From positions 1 to 64,000 of the forward strand of contig NZ_JAJCYB010000070.1 of NCBI RefSeq assembly GCF_029263155.1: DNA of 64,000 nucleotides, given 5' to 3'. Positions 39,558 to 48,189 of the stretch are shown here, piece after piece. Numbering within the stretch: the first letter of the stretch is position 1; the number at the start of each line of letters is the position of its first letter. The notes beneath the pieces are model-generated. The model did not search any database. It was not told the origin of the DNA and saw only the letters and a program-made list of their open reading frames with translations. A program made the position numbers and the translations under genes. The stretch is from Pseudonocardia sp. Its GTDB lineage: Bacteria; Actinomycetota; Actinomycetes; Mycobacteriales; Pseudonocardiaceae.

Positions 39558-41822
39558 GTGAGCACCGGGACCCGGCAGGACGCGGCGGACCAGGACGGCA
39601 CGCCCCCGCAGGCGGCGGAGCTGCGCACCGTGGAGCTGGCCGTCGGCGGCATGACCTGCGCCGCGTGCGTCGGTCGGGTGGAGCGCAAGCTGGGCAGGCT
39701 CGACGGCGTGCTCGCGACGGTCAACCTGGCCACCGGCCGCGCGACCGTCAGCCACCCGTCCGGCACCCCGGTGTCCGCGCTGGTGGCGGCCGTCGAGAAG
39801 GCCGGGTACACCGCCCGTCCGGCGGGCGACGACACCCCCGGCGAGCGGTTCGACCACGGCGCGGTGGACGACCTGCGACGGCGCCTGGCCGTCGCGGTGC
39901 TGCTGTTCGTGCCCGTCGCCGACCTCTCGATCGCGCTGTCCCTGGTGCCCTCGCTGCGCTTCCCCTTCTGGCAGGCCGTGCTGGTGGCGCTGGCACTGCC
40001 GGTGGTGGTGTGGTCGGCGTGGCCGTTCCACCGGGCCGCGCTCGCCGGGCTGCGCCACCGCACCACGACCATGGACACGCTGGTGTCGCTGGGCATCCTC
40101 GCCGCGGCCGGGTGGTCGCTGTGGTCGATGGTCACCGCGGGCGGGGTGCCCGACACCGCGTCGGGATGGGACGCGGTGCTGCACCCCAGCGGCCCCCTGT
40201 ACCTGGAGGTCGCCGCCGGCATCACGACGTTCCAGCTGGCCGGGCGCTACTTCGAGGCCCGGGCCCGGCGGGCGGCCGGCAGGGCGATGCGGGCGCTGGG
40301 GAGGCTGCGCGTCGCCGAGGTGACGATCCTGCGCGAGCGGCCCGGTGCGGCGCCCGCCGCGCAGCGGGTGCCGCTGGTGCACCTGCGGGTGGGCGAGCGG
40401 TTCCTGGTGCGCCCCGGCGAGCGGATCGCCGCCGACGGCACGGTCGTCGACGGTGCGGCGGCGGTGGACACCAGCGCGATGACCGGGGAACCGGTGCCGG
40501 TGGAGGCCGCGGTCGGCGACGCGGTGACCGGCGGCACGATCGCCGTCGGCGGCGCGCTCACCGTCCGCGCGGACGCCGTCGGCGACGCGACGCGGCTCTC
40601 GCGGATGCTGCGCGCCGTCGAGCAGGCCCAGGTGGAGAAGTCGGCGGTGCAGCGGCTGGCCGACCGGATCTCCGCGGTGTTCGTGCCGGCCGTGCTGGTG
40701 CTCGCCGCCGCCACCCTCATCGGGTGGATGGTGGCCGGGGCCGGCACCGAGGACGCCGTGGTGCGCGCGGTCGCGGTGCTGGTCATCGCCTGCCCGTGCG
40801 CCCTCGGGCTGGCCACCCCCACTGCCCTGATGGTGGCCACCGGCCGCGGCGCCGAGCTCGGCGTCTTCGTCACCGGGTTCCGGGCGATGGAGGCCGTCCG
40901 CGCCGTCGACACCGTGGTGCTGGACAAGACCGGCACCCTGACCACCGCCCGGATGCGCGTGACCCGGGTGGCGACCGTGCCCGGCGGCCCCGACGCGGAC
41001 GCGCTGCTCGCCCTCGCCGCCGCGGTGGAGCACTCCTCCGAGCACCCGATCGCCGCCGCGATCGTCGAGGCCGCGGGCTCCCCCGACACGCGGGCCACCG
41101 GGTTCCGGGCGCTGGCCGGGCTGGGCGCGCGCGGGACCGTGGACGGGCGCGAGGTGCTGGTCGGGCGACCCTCCCTGTTCGACGACCTCGCCGTGCTCGA
41201 CGACGACCTCGTCGCCTGGGAGGCCGCGGGCGCCACCGTCGTCGCGGTCGGGATCGACGGGCGGGCGGCCGGGGCGCTGGCGCTGACCGATCCGGTGCGC
41301 GTCTCGGCGGCCGACGCGGTCGGACAGCTGCGCGGGATGGGCCTGTCGGTGGTGCTGCTCACCGGTGACGGCGCGGCCGCAGCCGGGGCGGTGGCGGCCG
41401 CGGTCGGGATCGACGAGGTGCACTCCGGGGCGCTGCCCGAGGACAAGGTCGCCCTCGTGCGCAGGCTGCGCGCGGCGGGCCGCACCGTCGCGATGGTCGG
41501 TGACGGGGTCAACGACGCCGCCGCGCTGAGCACCGCGGACCTGGGCATCGCGGTCGGCTCGGGCACCGACGTGGCCCTGGAGGCCGCCGACCTGGTCCTC
41601 GTCCGCGACGACCTCACCGTCCTTCCGGTGGCGGTCCGGCTCGCCCGCTCGACCGTCGCCACCGTGCGCGGCAACCTGGTCTGGGCGTTCGGCTACAACC
41701 TCGCCGCGGTGCCGCTGGCCGCGGCCGGGCTGCTCAACCCGCTGATCGCGGGCGCGGCGATGGCGATGTCGTCGCTGCTGGTGGTGTCGAACAGCCTGCG
41801 GCTGCGCCAGGCGGGACGCTAG
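39558..41822 (+). CDS. Copper-type P1B ATPase, second copy (CtpA/CtpB-like)
   Basis: 754 residues: N-terminal metal-binding domain with GGMTCAACVGRVER, the TGEP loop (MTGEPVPVEA), CPC in IACPCALGLATP, phosphorylation site LDKTGTLT, the SEHPIAAAI nucleotide-binding motif and GDGVNDAAALS. The CAAC domain and overall sequence are close to mycobacterial CtpA/CtpB/CtpV. Together with the SigC-like factor nearby this recalls the SigC-CtpB copper-acquisition link in M. tuberculosis. Its TAG shares the palindromic CTAG with the stop of the convergent CopD-CtaG gene. Confidence 0.93.
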   Translation: MSTGTRQDAADQDGTPPQAAELRTVELAVGGMTCAACVGRVERKLGRLDGVLATVNLATGRATVSHPSGTPVSALVAAVEKAGYTARPAGDDTPGERFDHGAVDDLRRRLAVAVLLFVPVADLSIALSLVPSLRFPFWQAVLVALALPVVVWSAWPFHRAALAGLRHRTTTMDTLVSLGILAAAGWSLWSMVTAGGVPDTASGWDAVLHPSGPLYLEVAAGITTFQLAGRYFEARARRAAGRAMRALGRLRVAEVTILRERPGAAPAAQRVPLVHLRVGERFLVRPGERIAADGTVVDGAAAVDTSAMTGEPVPVEAAVGDAVTGGTIAVGGALTVRADAVGDATRLSRMLRAVEQAQVEKSAVQRLADRISAVFVPAVLVLAAATLIGWMVAGAGTEDAVVRAVAVLVIACPCALGLATPTALMVATGRGAELGVFVTGFRAMEAVRAVDTVVLDKTGTLTTARMRVTRVATVPGGPDADALLALAAAVEHSSEHPIAAAIVEAAGSPDTRATGFRALAGLGARGTVDGREVLVGRPSLFDDLAVLDDDLVAWEAAGATVVAVGIDGRAAGALALTDPVRVSAADAVGQLRGMGLSVVLLTGDGAAAAGAVAAAVGIDEVHSGALPEDKVALVRRLRAAGRTVAMVGDGVNDAAALSTADLGIAVGSGTDVALEAADLVLVRDDLTVLPVAVRLARSTVATVRGNLVWAFGYNLAAVPLAAAGLLNPLIAGAAMAMSSLLVVSNSLRLRQAGR

Positions 41823-43903
41823 CCGCGTTCGGTCCCCGACAGCCGGGCCAGCATCGCGTTGTAGGCGGCGAGGTCGGCCTCGCCGTCGGCGTCTGCGCGG
41901 CGGTCGTGCCGGGCCGCCTCGCGGGCGTCGTCGCGTGACCAGCGGGTGAGCAGCACCAGCACCACGAGCAGCATCGGCAGCTCCCCCGTCGCCCACGCGA
42001 TGCCGCCGCCGACGCGCTGGTCGGCCAGCAGGTCCCCGGCCCATGGCAGGTCCAGCAACCGGTAGAACTCGCCGCCCAGCAGCGTCGCGGTACTCATCAG
42101 GGTGACGCCGAAGAAGGCGTGGAACGGCATCGCCGCGAGCAGCACGGCCAGCCGGCCCACGTGCGGCAGCCGCGACGGGGCGTGGTCCACCCCGATGATC
42201 GGCCAGAAGAACAGGTAGCCGACCAGCAGGAAGTGCAGGTTCATCAGCTGGTGGCCCCAGTGGTAGCGCAGCGCCACCTCGAACAGGTCGGTCAGGTAGA
42301 ACGCGAAGTTCGAGCCGGCGAACAGCGCCAGCACCGGCAGCGGATGGGTGAGCCGCGCCAGCACCGGCGAGGCCATCGCACCGACGATCCACTCGCGCAC
42401 CCCCGGCGGGCGCCCCGGCCCCGCCGGGCGCAGCGCGCGCAGCGCGAGCGTCACCGGGCCGCCCATCGCCAGCAGCACCGGTACCAGCATGTTCAGCGCC
42501 ATGTGGCTGATCATGTGGACGCTGAACACGGCGGGCGAGTAGCGCCCGACCCCCGACGAGGTCATCAGCAGCAGGAGCAGGCAGCCCGCGAGCCACGCCG
42601 CGGTCCGGCCCGGCGCCCACGCGTCACCGCGGCGGGCCAGGCGCCGCACGCCGAGCACGTAGGCCGCGGCCAGGGCGACCGCCGCCGTGCCGAACAGGGT
42701 GTTGAACCGCCAGTCCAGCACCAGCGCGCCGACCGACACCGGATCGGGCACCTGGTAGCCGATGAGCAGCTCGACCGGCGTGTCGGCGCGCTCGAGGAAC
42801 CGCGGCGGCACCCACCGCCCCGCCACCACCCCGAGCACGGTCGCCGCAAGGACCCCGGCCAGCGCCACCCCCGTCGCGGCCCGCGGCCTGCGGGGCCACA
42901 GCAGCGCCGCGGCGACGCCGACGACCAGGAGCGCCGCGAGCCGGGCGAGCACCGCGGCGTTCCACGGCGACCCCAGCAGCGGGCCCGACCCGCGCAGCAG
43001 CGCGAGCAGCACCAGCGTCGTGCCGGCGAGCACGGCCGCACCGACCACCAGCACCGGCGCGGCGCGGCGGCGCTCGGTGGGGCCGGGACCGCCCGGCTCG
43101 GCTCGCAGCGACACCACCACCCCGGTCACGACGGCGAGCGCGAGCGCGCCCAGCAGCTGGGCGTCGGCGCTCCAGTCGTGGGGCCCCGCGGTGGCGACCT
43201 GCCCGACCACCGCGGGCGGCAGCACCGCCGCCGCCGCGGCCGCCAGCAGGGCCGGCGTCGTACGCCACCGCAGCGCGATCAGGCCGCCGGCTCCCGCGAC
43301 CAGGAACCCGCCGCCCGCCAGCATCCAGGCCAGCGGTTCCTCCAGCGCGGCGGCCAGCTCCCACCAGCCGCTGCCCACGAGCGTGGGCACGGCCGACCCG
43401 GTCAGGTCGGACGCGACCGCGACGGCCAGCAGCAGCGAGCCCACCCCGGCCACCAGGCCGTACCCGCCCGCCCGGCGCACCGCCCGGTAGCCCGCGACGT
43501 CGAGCACCCCCGACGGCTGCGGGGCGGTGAGGAACGCCGCGTACAGCAACGATCCGACGGCCACCCCGCCGCTGAGCTCCACGACCGTCCGCAGCGCGGG
43601 GACCACGCCGCGGGCGAGCAGTCCGGGCACGGGGATACCGATGCGCGCGTACACCGCGGAGTCGAGCAGCGACAGGGCACCGGCGAGCAGCGCGCCGGCG
43701 AGCAGCACGCACAGCGCCACCACCGCCGACCCCGCGGCGGCGCCGCCGGTCGGTGGCCGCCGGCCCGCCCGCGGACGTCCCTCGGTGTCGATCGCCACCC
43801 CGAGCAGTCGCCGCCGGGACCGTCCCGGTTCCCGCGGACCGTGGCCCGACCGGGTGAAGGGCCGCAGCAGGCCGAGCCGCGCATGCTCCGACCGCCCGCG
43901 CAC
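41819..43903 (-). CDS. CopD-CtaG fusion membrane protein
   Basis: About 694 residues. The N-terminal half (about 55-370) has eight or nine helices of the CopD copper-resistance type. The C-terminal half (about 400-660) is a CtaG/caa3 assembly-factor domain with the His/Met-rich VHMISHMALNMLVPVLLAMG and YHWGHQLMNLHFLLVGY segments that bind copper. Such fusions occur in actinobacteria and are linked to copper delivery to cytochrome oxidase or copper import. The start may be ATG 43903 or GTG 43798; the first 35 residues are Arg-rich and unlike the rest. Confidence 0.9.
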   Translation of the reverse strand: MRGRSEHARLGLLRPFTRSGHGPREPGRSRRRLLGVAIDTEGRPRAGRRPPTGGAAAGSAVVALCVLLAGALLAGALSLLDSAVYARIGIPVPGLLARGVVPALRTVVELSGGVAVGSLLYAAFLTAPQPSGVLDVAGYRAVRRAGGYGLVAGVGSLLLAVAVASDLTGSAVPTLVGSGWWELAAALEEPLAWMLAGGGFLVAGAGGLIALRWRTTPALLAAAAAAVLPPAVVGQVATAGPHDWSADAQLLGALALAVVTGVVVSLRAEPGGPGPTERRRAAPVLVVGAAVLAGTTLVLLALLRGSGPLLGSPWNAAVLARLAALLVVGVAAALLWPRRPRAATGVALAGVLAATVLGVVAGRWVPPRFLERADTPVELLIGYQVPDPVSVGALVLDWRFNTLFGTAAVALAAAYVLGVRRLARRGDAWAPGRTAAWLAGCLLLLLMTSSGVGRYSPAVFSVHMISHMALNMLVPVLLAMGGPVTLALRALRPAGPGRPPGVREWIVGAMASPVLARLTHPLPVLALFAGSNFAFYLTDLFEVALRYHWGHQLMNLHFLLVGYLFFWPIIGVDHAPSRLPHVGRLAVLLAAMPFHAFFGVTLMSTATLLGGEFYRLLDLPWAGDLLADQRVGGGIAWATGELPMLLVVLVLLTRWSRDDAREAARHDRRADADGEADLAAYNAMLARLSGTERG

Positions 43904-44036
43904 GTCCCGACATGCGCAGGTGGCGACGGCGTGCGCGGCTCACCCCGGAGCCGGGTTTGCCCGCCCACCAGCGTGCGGGTACACCACCGCAGCCGAAGGC
44001 TGGTGGGACACCCCCGACCCCGGGACCGCGGACCCG

Positions 44037-44375
44037 GTGCGCATCGATGAGGTCCTGGAGGACACCGCGATGCTCGACGGCCGGACCATCCGGGTGAACG
44101 GGACGGTCGCCGACACGGTCGCCGACTCGGCTCTGGTGCTGGCCTCCGGAGATGGTGCCTCGGGGGATGGTGCGGATTCGGTGCTCGTCGTGCACCAGCC
44201 GGATGTCGATCCGGCCGAGGGCAGCGACATCGGTGTCGTCGGTGTGGTGCGGCCCTCGTTCGACCTGCCGGCGGTGGAGACCGAGCTCGGCGTCGACTAC
44301 GACGAGGACCTCTTCGCCACCTTCGCCGACGAGCCCTACCTGCTCGCCACGACGGTCGAGGCCGACAACGGTTGA
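44037..44375 (+). CDS. OB-fold-like protein, possibly N-terminally truncated
   Basis: From GTG 44037, 112 residues: VLEDTAMLDGRTIRVNGTV, then ALVLASGDG, LVVHQPDV, and GVVRPSFDLPAVETELGVD with a final FADEPYLLATTVEA. This pattern matches small extracytoplasmic OB-fold proteins of actinobacteria, which normally carry a lipoprotein signal. Here the upstream frame is open but lacks a signal peptide and a ribosome-binding site, so the gene may be a truncated copy or start at an unrecognised upstream codon. A 12-bp duplication encodes SGDGASGDGA. Confidence 0.6.
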   Translation: MRIDEVLEDTAMLDGRTIRVNGTVADTVADSALVLASGDGASGDGADSVLVVHQPDVDPAEGSDIGVVGVVRPSFDLPAVETELGVDYDEDLFATFADEPYLLATTVEADNG

Positions 44376-44553
44376 CGCGGGGACCGGTGTCGGCGGCCCC
44401 GGCGCGGGTATCCGTAGGAGCAGGCGGGCCGCGGGATCCCGGGACGCGGCGGGCCCACCCGATCCATCCCGGCGAGGAGGAGGACGACCGAGACATGACC
44501 ACACCCGATCGGTACATCCCTGTTCGCGGCCGGACCGCCCGACGGGCCCGCAC

Positions 44554-44886
44554 ATGAACAGCCCCGACGAGCGGCGCGTGCTCGACGGCATCGAGAGCGG
44601 CCTGCGCGCCACCGACCCCGACCTGTGCGACCGGCTCGCGGGTGTGGCCCGCCCGGCCGGGCCCGCCGCGATCCGGCACCGTCTGACCAGCACCAGCAGC
44701 ATCATCGGTTACGTGGCGGTGCTCGCCGGCGCACTGCTGTTCGGGATCGTCGGGCTGGTGACCCTCATGCTCCTCGCGATCGTCGTCAGCACCTCCGTCC
44801 GGTCGATGCGCAACCGGCCCGAGGAGCAGCCGGACACATCCGCAGGCCCACCGCCCCGTCGCATGCCACCGTTCGACACGGGATGA
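44554..44886 (+). CDS. DUF3040 family membrane protein
   Basis: 110 residues. The N-terminus has the DUF3040 pattern (PDERRVLDGIESGLRATDPDL), followed by a hydrophobic block of one or two helices (IIGYVAVLAGALLFGIVGLV and the next segment) and a Pro-rich tail. The family is confined to actinobacteria and has no known function. ATG 44554 lacks a strong ribosome-binding site. Confidence 0.8.
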   Translation: MNSPDERRVLDGIESGLRATDPDLCDRLAGVARPAGPAAIRHRLTSTSSIIGYVAVLAGALLFGIVGLVTLMLLAIVVSTSVRSMRNRPEEQPDTSAGPPPRRMPPFDTG

Positions 44887-45087
44887 CCTCGGCGGGCACC
44901 CGGCCCGGGGCGGGACCGGTGACCCCTACCGTTGCGGTGGCCACGCGGTGAGCGGGCGCGTACCCGTGGTGCCCGAGACCTCGGCGATGCCGGGCGAGGA
45001 GCTCGGCGTCGACGACGCGTGGCGATCGGCCCGCCGGGGGCGACGCGCCCGGCACGAGGTTCGTACGTTCGTGCGCGCCGCGGTTCC

Positions 45088-45393
45088 TCAGCGGCTCGCC
45101 CCAGGGTCCTGCGGGGCCGGGCCGACCGGCGCTGGGCTGCCGCCCCCGCCGCCGGGGTCGTCCGTTCCGAACCCCACGTGCACAGCGACGGTGTCACCCG
45201 GTTCGACCTGCGTGCCGGCCGGGGGCCGCTGTGCCGTGACGACGCCCGTGACGGGCAGCTGGAGCCCGGGATCGGGATCGACCAGCACCACCCGGGCGTC
45301 CACGGCCAGCGTGTGGGCGTCGGAGATCTCGAGGCCGACGAGTGCGGGCACCAGCGTGTGCGGGGGGTCCTCCCGCACGGGGATCTCGCCCAC
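45088..45393 (-). CDS. Small PASTA-domain protein
   Basis: 101 residues from GTG 45393, consisting of one PASTA-like repeat: VPALVGLEISDAHTLA, VTGVVTAQRPPAGTQVEPGDTVAVHV, then a Gly/Pro tail. PASTA repeats bind peptidoglycan fragments or occur in cell-wall kinases and transpeptidases; no such domain and no signal peptide is attached here. The frame is open further upstream but offers no better start. It is last in a run of envelope/lipid genes on the minus strand. Confidence 0.6.
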   Translation of the reverse strand: MGEIPVREDPPHTLVPALVGLEISDAHTLAVDARVVLVDPDPGLQLPVTGVVTAQRPPAGTQVEPGDTVAVHVGFGTDDPGGGGGSPAPVGPAPQDPGASR

Positions 45394-45473
45394 GGTCAGC
45401 CGCCGCGTGTGTGGCCGGTCTGCATGTGCCGGTGGTACCCGCCGGGGGCGGGCCGGGAAACGCCGGGGTGTGG

Positions 45474-46478
45474 TCAGCTCGCGGCGCGGATGTCGTCGAC
45501 CCAGTCGTCGATCCGCTTCCACCAGGTGTAGAGCCACTCCACCTGCGCCTGCTCGCCGCGCGGCACCTCGGCCGCGGGCACCTGCCACCAGCGCATCTGC
45601 ACCGTCCCGTCCAGCGGCAGCTCCCGCCAGACGTCGGCCAGGGTGAACAGGTGGTCCAGCCCGGCGTGGGCCACCCACACGACGTCGGCCTCGGGGGCGG
45701 CGGCGAGCGCGGCGGCCACCCCTCCGGGGCGGGGCGGCAGGACGCGGCGCATCTCCTCGGATCGCCGGGCCATCTCCTCGAGCCCCTTCGCCCGCAGCCG
45801 CTCGATGCCGGCCAGGCGGCGGCGCTGGGTGAAGTTGCCACCCTCGGGGAAGATGACGAACGCGTCGTCGTGGTCCAGCGCGGTGGCCAGCTCGCCGATG
45901 CGCCGTTCGAGCCCGGCACCGCCACGACCGGGGACGAAGGTGGTGGGCAGCCGGTTGAACAGCACGTCGAGGGCGGGGTCCCACTGCATCGCCTCGGTCA
46001 GCACGATCCGCGGCTCCCGGGCGTACCAGTTGGTCAGTGCGTGGATGAGCAGGAACGAGTCGCCGGGCCCGGCGTGGCGGCAGAACACCAGCAGCGGCCG
46101 GTCGAGGTAGTCGTCGGGTGAGGGGCCCTCGACCTCCACGCGCAGCCGCAGCGCCCGGGCGGCCTCGCGGTAGAGCACCCGCAGGTACCAGGCGGCGAGC
46201 TGGTAGTGCAGGTACTGCATGCGCGGGGTGCGCAGGGCCGCGCCGAACCCGGCGGCGAGCCACAGCCCGAACAGGGCGACGAGCAGCACGCACTCCAGGA
46301 CCATCGCGACCACGCCCACCCACAGGACGCGCAGCGCGCGCCACCGGCCCGGCAGCAACGGCGACGACGCGGCGGCCAGAAGCAGCCACACCGGCAGGGT
46401 GGTCAGCACGAGCACCGTCAGCAGGATCATCGCGGGGGCGAGGACCGTCCGGCGGACCCACACCGGGGGCAGGCTCAC
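45474..46478 (-). CDS. 1-acyl-glycerol-3-phosphate acyltransferase-like protein
   Basis: 334 residues. Two or three N-terminal hydrophobic helices (about 12-35, 52-78) precede the PlsC-type domain with the HX4D motif CRHAGPGDSF, the glycerophosphate-binding FPEGGNFTQ and the late VWVAHAGLDHL. Members transfer acyl groups from acyl-ACP or acyl-CoA to lysophospholipids. The GTG start overlaps the patatin stop (GTGA, 46475-46478), so deacylation and reacylation enzymes are co-translated, which suggests phospholipid remodelling. Confidence 0.88.
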   Translation of the reverse strand: MSLPPVWVRRTVLAPAMILLTVLVLTTLPVWLLLAAASSPLLPGRWRALRVLWVGVVAMVLECVLLVALFGLWLAAGFGAALRTPRMQYLHYQLAAWYLRVLYREAARALRLRVEVEGPSPDDYLDRPLLVFCRHAGPGDSFLLIHALTNWYAREPRIVLTEAMQWDPALDVLFNRLPTTFVPGRGGAGLERRIGELATALDHDDAFVIFPEGGNFTQRRRLAGIERLRAKGLEEMARRSEEMRRVLPPRPGGVAAALAAAPEADVVWVAHAGLDHLFTLADVWRELPLDGTVQMRWWQVPAAEVPRGEQAQVEWLYTWWKRIDDWVDDIRAAS

Positions 46479-47338
46479 CGCGCCTCCCCGACACCGGCGT
46501 GGGCCCGCAGGTAGGCCGCCGACGCCCGGTACGCGGCGGCGATCCGGTCACCGGCGGAGCCGACGTCGCGGTAGCGCAGTGCGGCGCGGCTGTCCCAGCG
46601 CGGCGCGCCCGCTCCCCCGGTCGGCAGCACGTGCACCTCGACCCCCTCCGGCACGGCGGCCAGATCGCGGGCGTACCGGTGGCGCCGCGCGATCTCGAAC
46701 GCCACCATCGCCACCTCCCATGGCCGCCGCGGCGGCCGCAACGGCGACGCGATGCGCCCGACCTGCAACACGAACACCCGGGTCGCCCCCAGCTCGACGG
46801 CGCGCCCCAGCGGGATGCTGTCGACCAGACCCCCGTCGAGGTAGTGCCGGCCCTCGACGACCGCCGGCGGCAACAGCCCGGGCACCGCTGCCGAGGCCAG
46901 CACCGCGTCGACGACCGGGCCGCGCTCGAACCAGTGCTCGGACGCGTCCTCGATGCCCGCCGCGCAGCAGGCGAAGCGCACCGGGAGGTCCTCGATGCGC
47001 CGCTCCCCCAGCACCTCGGTCACCGCCCGGCGCAGGGGGCCCGACGAGTGCGCGGCGACCCCGCTGCGGGCCAGCTCGCGCAGCCGCCCGAACGTCCCGG
47101 CCGCGAACAGCGCACGCGCCTCGGGCGAGCGCCACAGCGAGTCGAGCCGGTCGGCGACGTCCCCGGGCGGCAGCGCCGCGAGCACCGCGCCGTTGAGCGC
47201 CCCGACCGAGGTGCCCAACACCAGGTCGGGCCGCACCCGCGCCTCGATCAGCGCGCGCAGCATCCCGACCTGCACCGCTCCCAGGACACCCCCGCCGCCC
47301 AGCACGAACGCGGTACCGCGGGTGCCGCCCTCGTTCAT
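46475..47338 (-). CDS. Patatin-like phospholipase
   Basis: 287 residues of the bacterial patatin/RssA type. The oxyanion hole is FVLGGGGVLGAVQVG, the nucleophilic Ser lies in LGTSVGALNG (GxSxG), and the catalytic Asp in YLDGGLVDSIP. GGAGGACAG precedes ATG 47338. It would release fatty acids from phospholipids by a Ser-Asp dyad. It is coupled to the acyltransferase downstream. Confidence 0.93.
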   Translation of the reverse strand: MNEGGTRGTAFVLGGGGVLGAVQVGMLRALIEARVRPDLVLGTSVGALNGAVLAALPPGDVADRLDSLWRSPEARALFAAGTFGRLRELARSGVAAHSSGPLRRAVTEVLGERRIEDLPVRFACCAAGIEDASEHWFERGPVVDAVLASAAVPGLLPPAVVEGRHYLDGGLVDSIPLGRAVELGATRVFVLQVGRIASPLRPPRRPWEVAMVAFEIARRHRYARDLAAVPEGVEVHVLPTGGAGAPRWDSRAALRYRDVGSAGDRIAAAYRASAAYLRAHAGVGEAR

Positions 47339-47367
47339 CTGTCCTCCGGATCGGCTGCGGGCGGACG

Positions 47368-48189
47368 CTACCCGGCCCTCGACGAACCCGCCCCGGGTGG
47401 TGGGTGCTGCTCGCCGAGGTCGCCGTGCGGGCCGTGGCGGCCGGCATCCCGCGCACGGACGAGGTCGGCCAGCGCCCGCGGTGCGGCGAAGGGCAGTGCG
47501 TGCGAGGAGTCCAGCTCCACGAACTCGCCGCGGGGGATGTGCGCGGCCACCCGCCGCGCGAACGGTGGGGGCACGAGGTGGTCCCGGGTGCCCCGCACGA
47601 CCAGCGCCGGGACCGCGAGGCCCGCCGCCCGCTCCAGGACCGGGACCGCGAGCAGGGAGCGCAGGTCCTCGCCTGCCCTCCGGACGGAGGCGCGCACGAC
47701 GTCGCGGACCACCAGGGCCAGGTATCGGGGCGGTTCGTGCCGCATCGCGCGGGCGAAGCGGGCGACGAGCGGCACGGGTCCACGGGCCCGCGGCGCGAGG
47801 ACCGGGCTGGTGAGGACGAGCCGTTCGACGAGGTCGGGGGCCTGCAGCGCCAGCTCGATCGCGAGGATGCAGCCGAACGAGTTGGCCACCACGGTCGCCC
47901 GCCCGGTCGTGCGCTCCATGAGCCGCTGCAGGGTCCCGACGAGCCCGTCGAGCGACAGCGGGTCCTCGGCACGCGGGGTCCGCCCGGTGCCGGGCAGGTC
48001 GGGCGCCACGACGAGGCGGTCCGCGGCCAGCTCGACCCCCAGCGGCTCCAGGTAGCGCGACGAGGACCCCAGCCCGGGCACCAGCAGAACCGGTCCCGAG
48101 CACGCCCCGTCGGGCCGGGCGGTCCGGACGTGCAGCCGCAGCGCACCGACCTCGACCGTGGTGCTCGTGAGCCGGGCGCGCCGGCTCAC
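47368..48189 (-). CDS. Alpha/beta hydrolase
   Basis: 273 residues: oxyanion region LLVPGLGSSSRYLEP, nucleophile elbow VVANSFGCILAIE (Ser in NSFGC), acid in RGTRDHLVPP and the His in LDSSHALPF. GTG 48189 overlaps the PAP2 stop (GTGA, 48186-48189). The C-terminus has a short His/Gly-rich tail. Context suggests an esterase or lipase acting in envelope-lipid turnover. Confidence 0.9.
   Translation of the reverse strand: MSRRARLTSTTVEVGALRLHVRTARPDGACSGPVLLVPGLGSSSRYLEPLGVELAADRLVVAPDLPGTGRTPRAEDPLSLDGLVGTLQRLMERTTGRATVVANSFGCILAIELALQAPDLVERLVLTSPVLAPRARGPVPLVARFARAMRHEPPRYLALVVRDVVRASVRRAGEDLRSLLAVPVLERAAGLAVPALVVRGTRDHLVPPPFARRVAAHIPRGEFVELDSSHALPFAAPRALADLVRARDAGRHGPHGDLGEQHPPPGAGSSRAG

Noticed and set aside
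39132-42620. 1162-codon open frame on the minus strand across the second copper ATPase
   Set aside because: Only its last 67 codons (39132-39335) look real; the rest is antisense to the ATPase with shadow-type composition.
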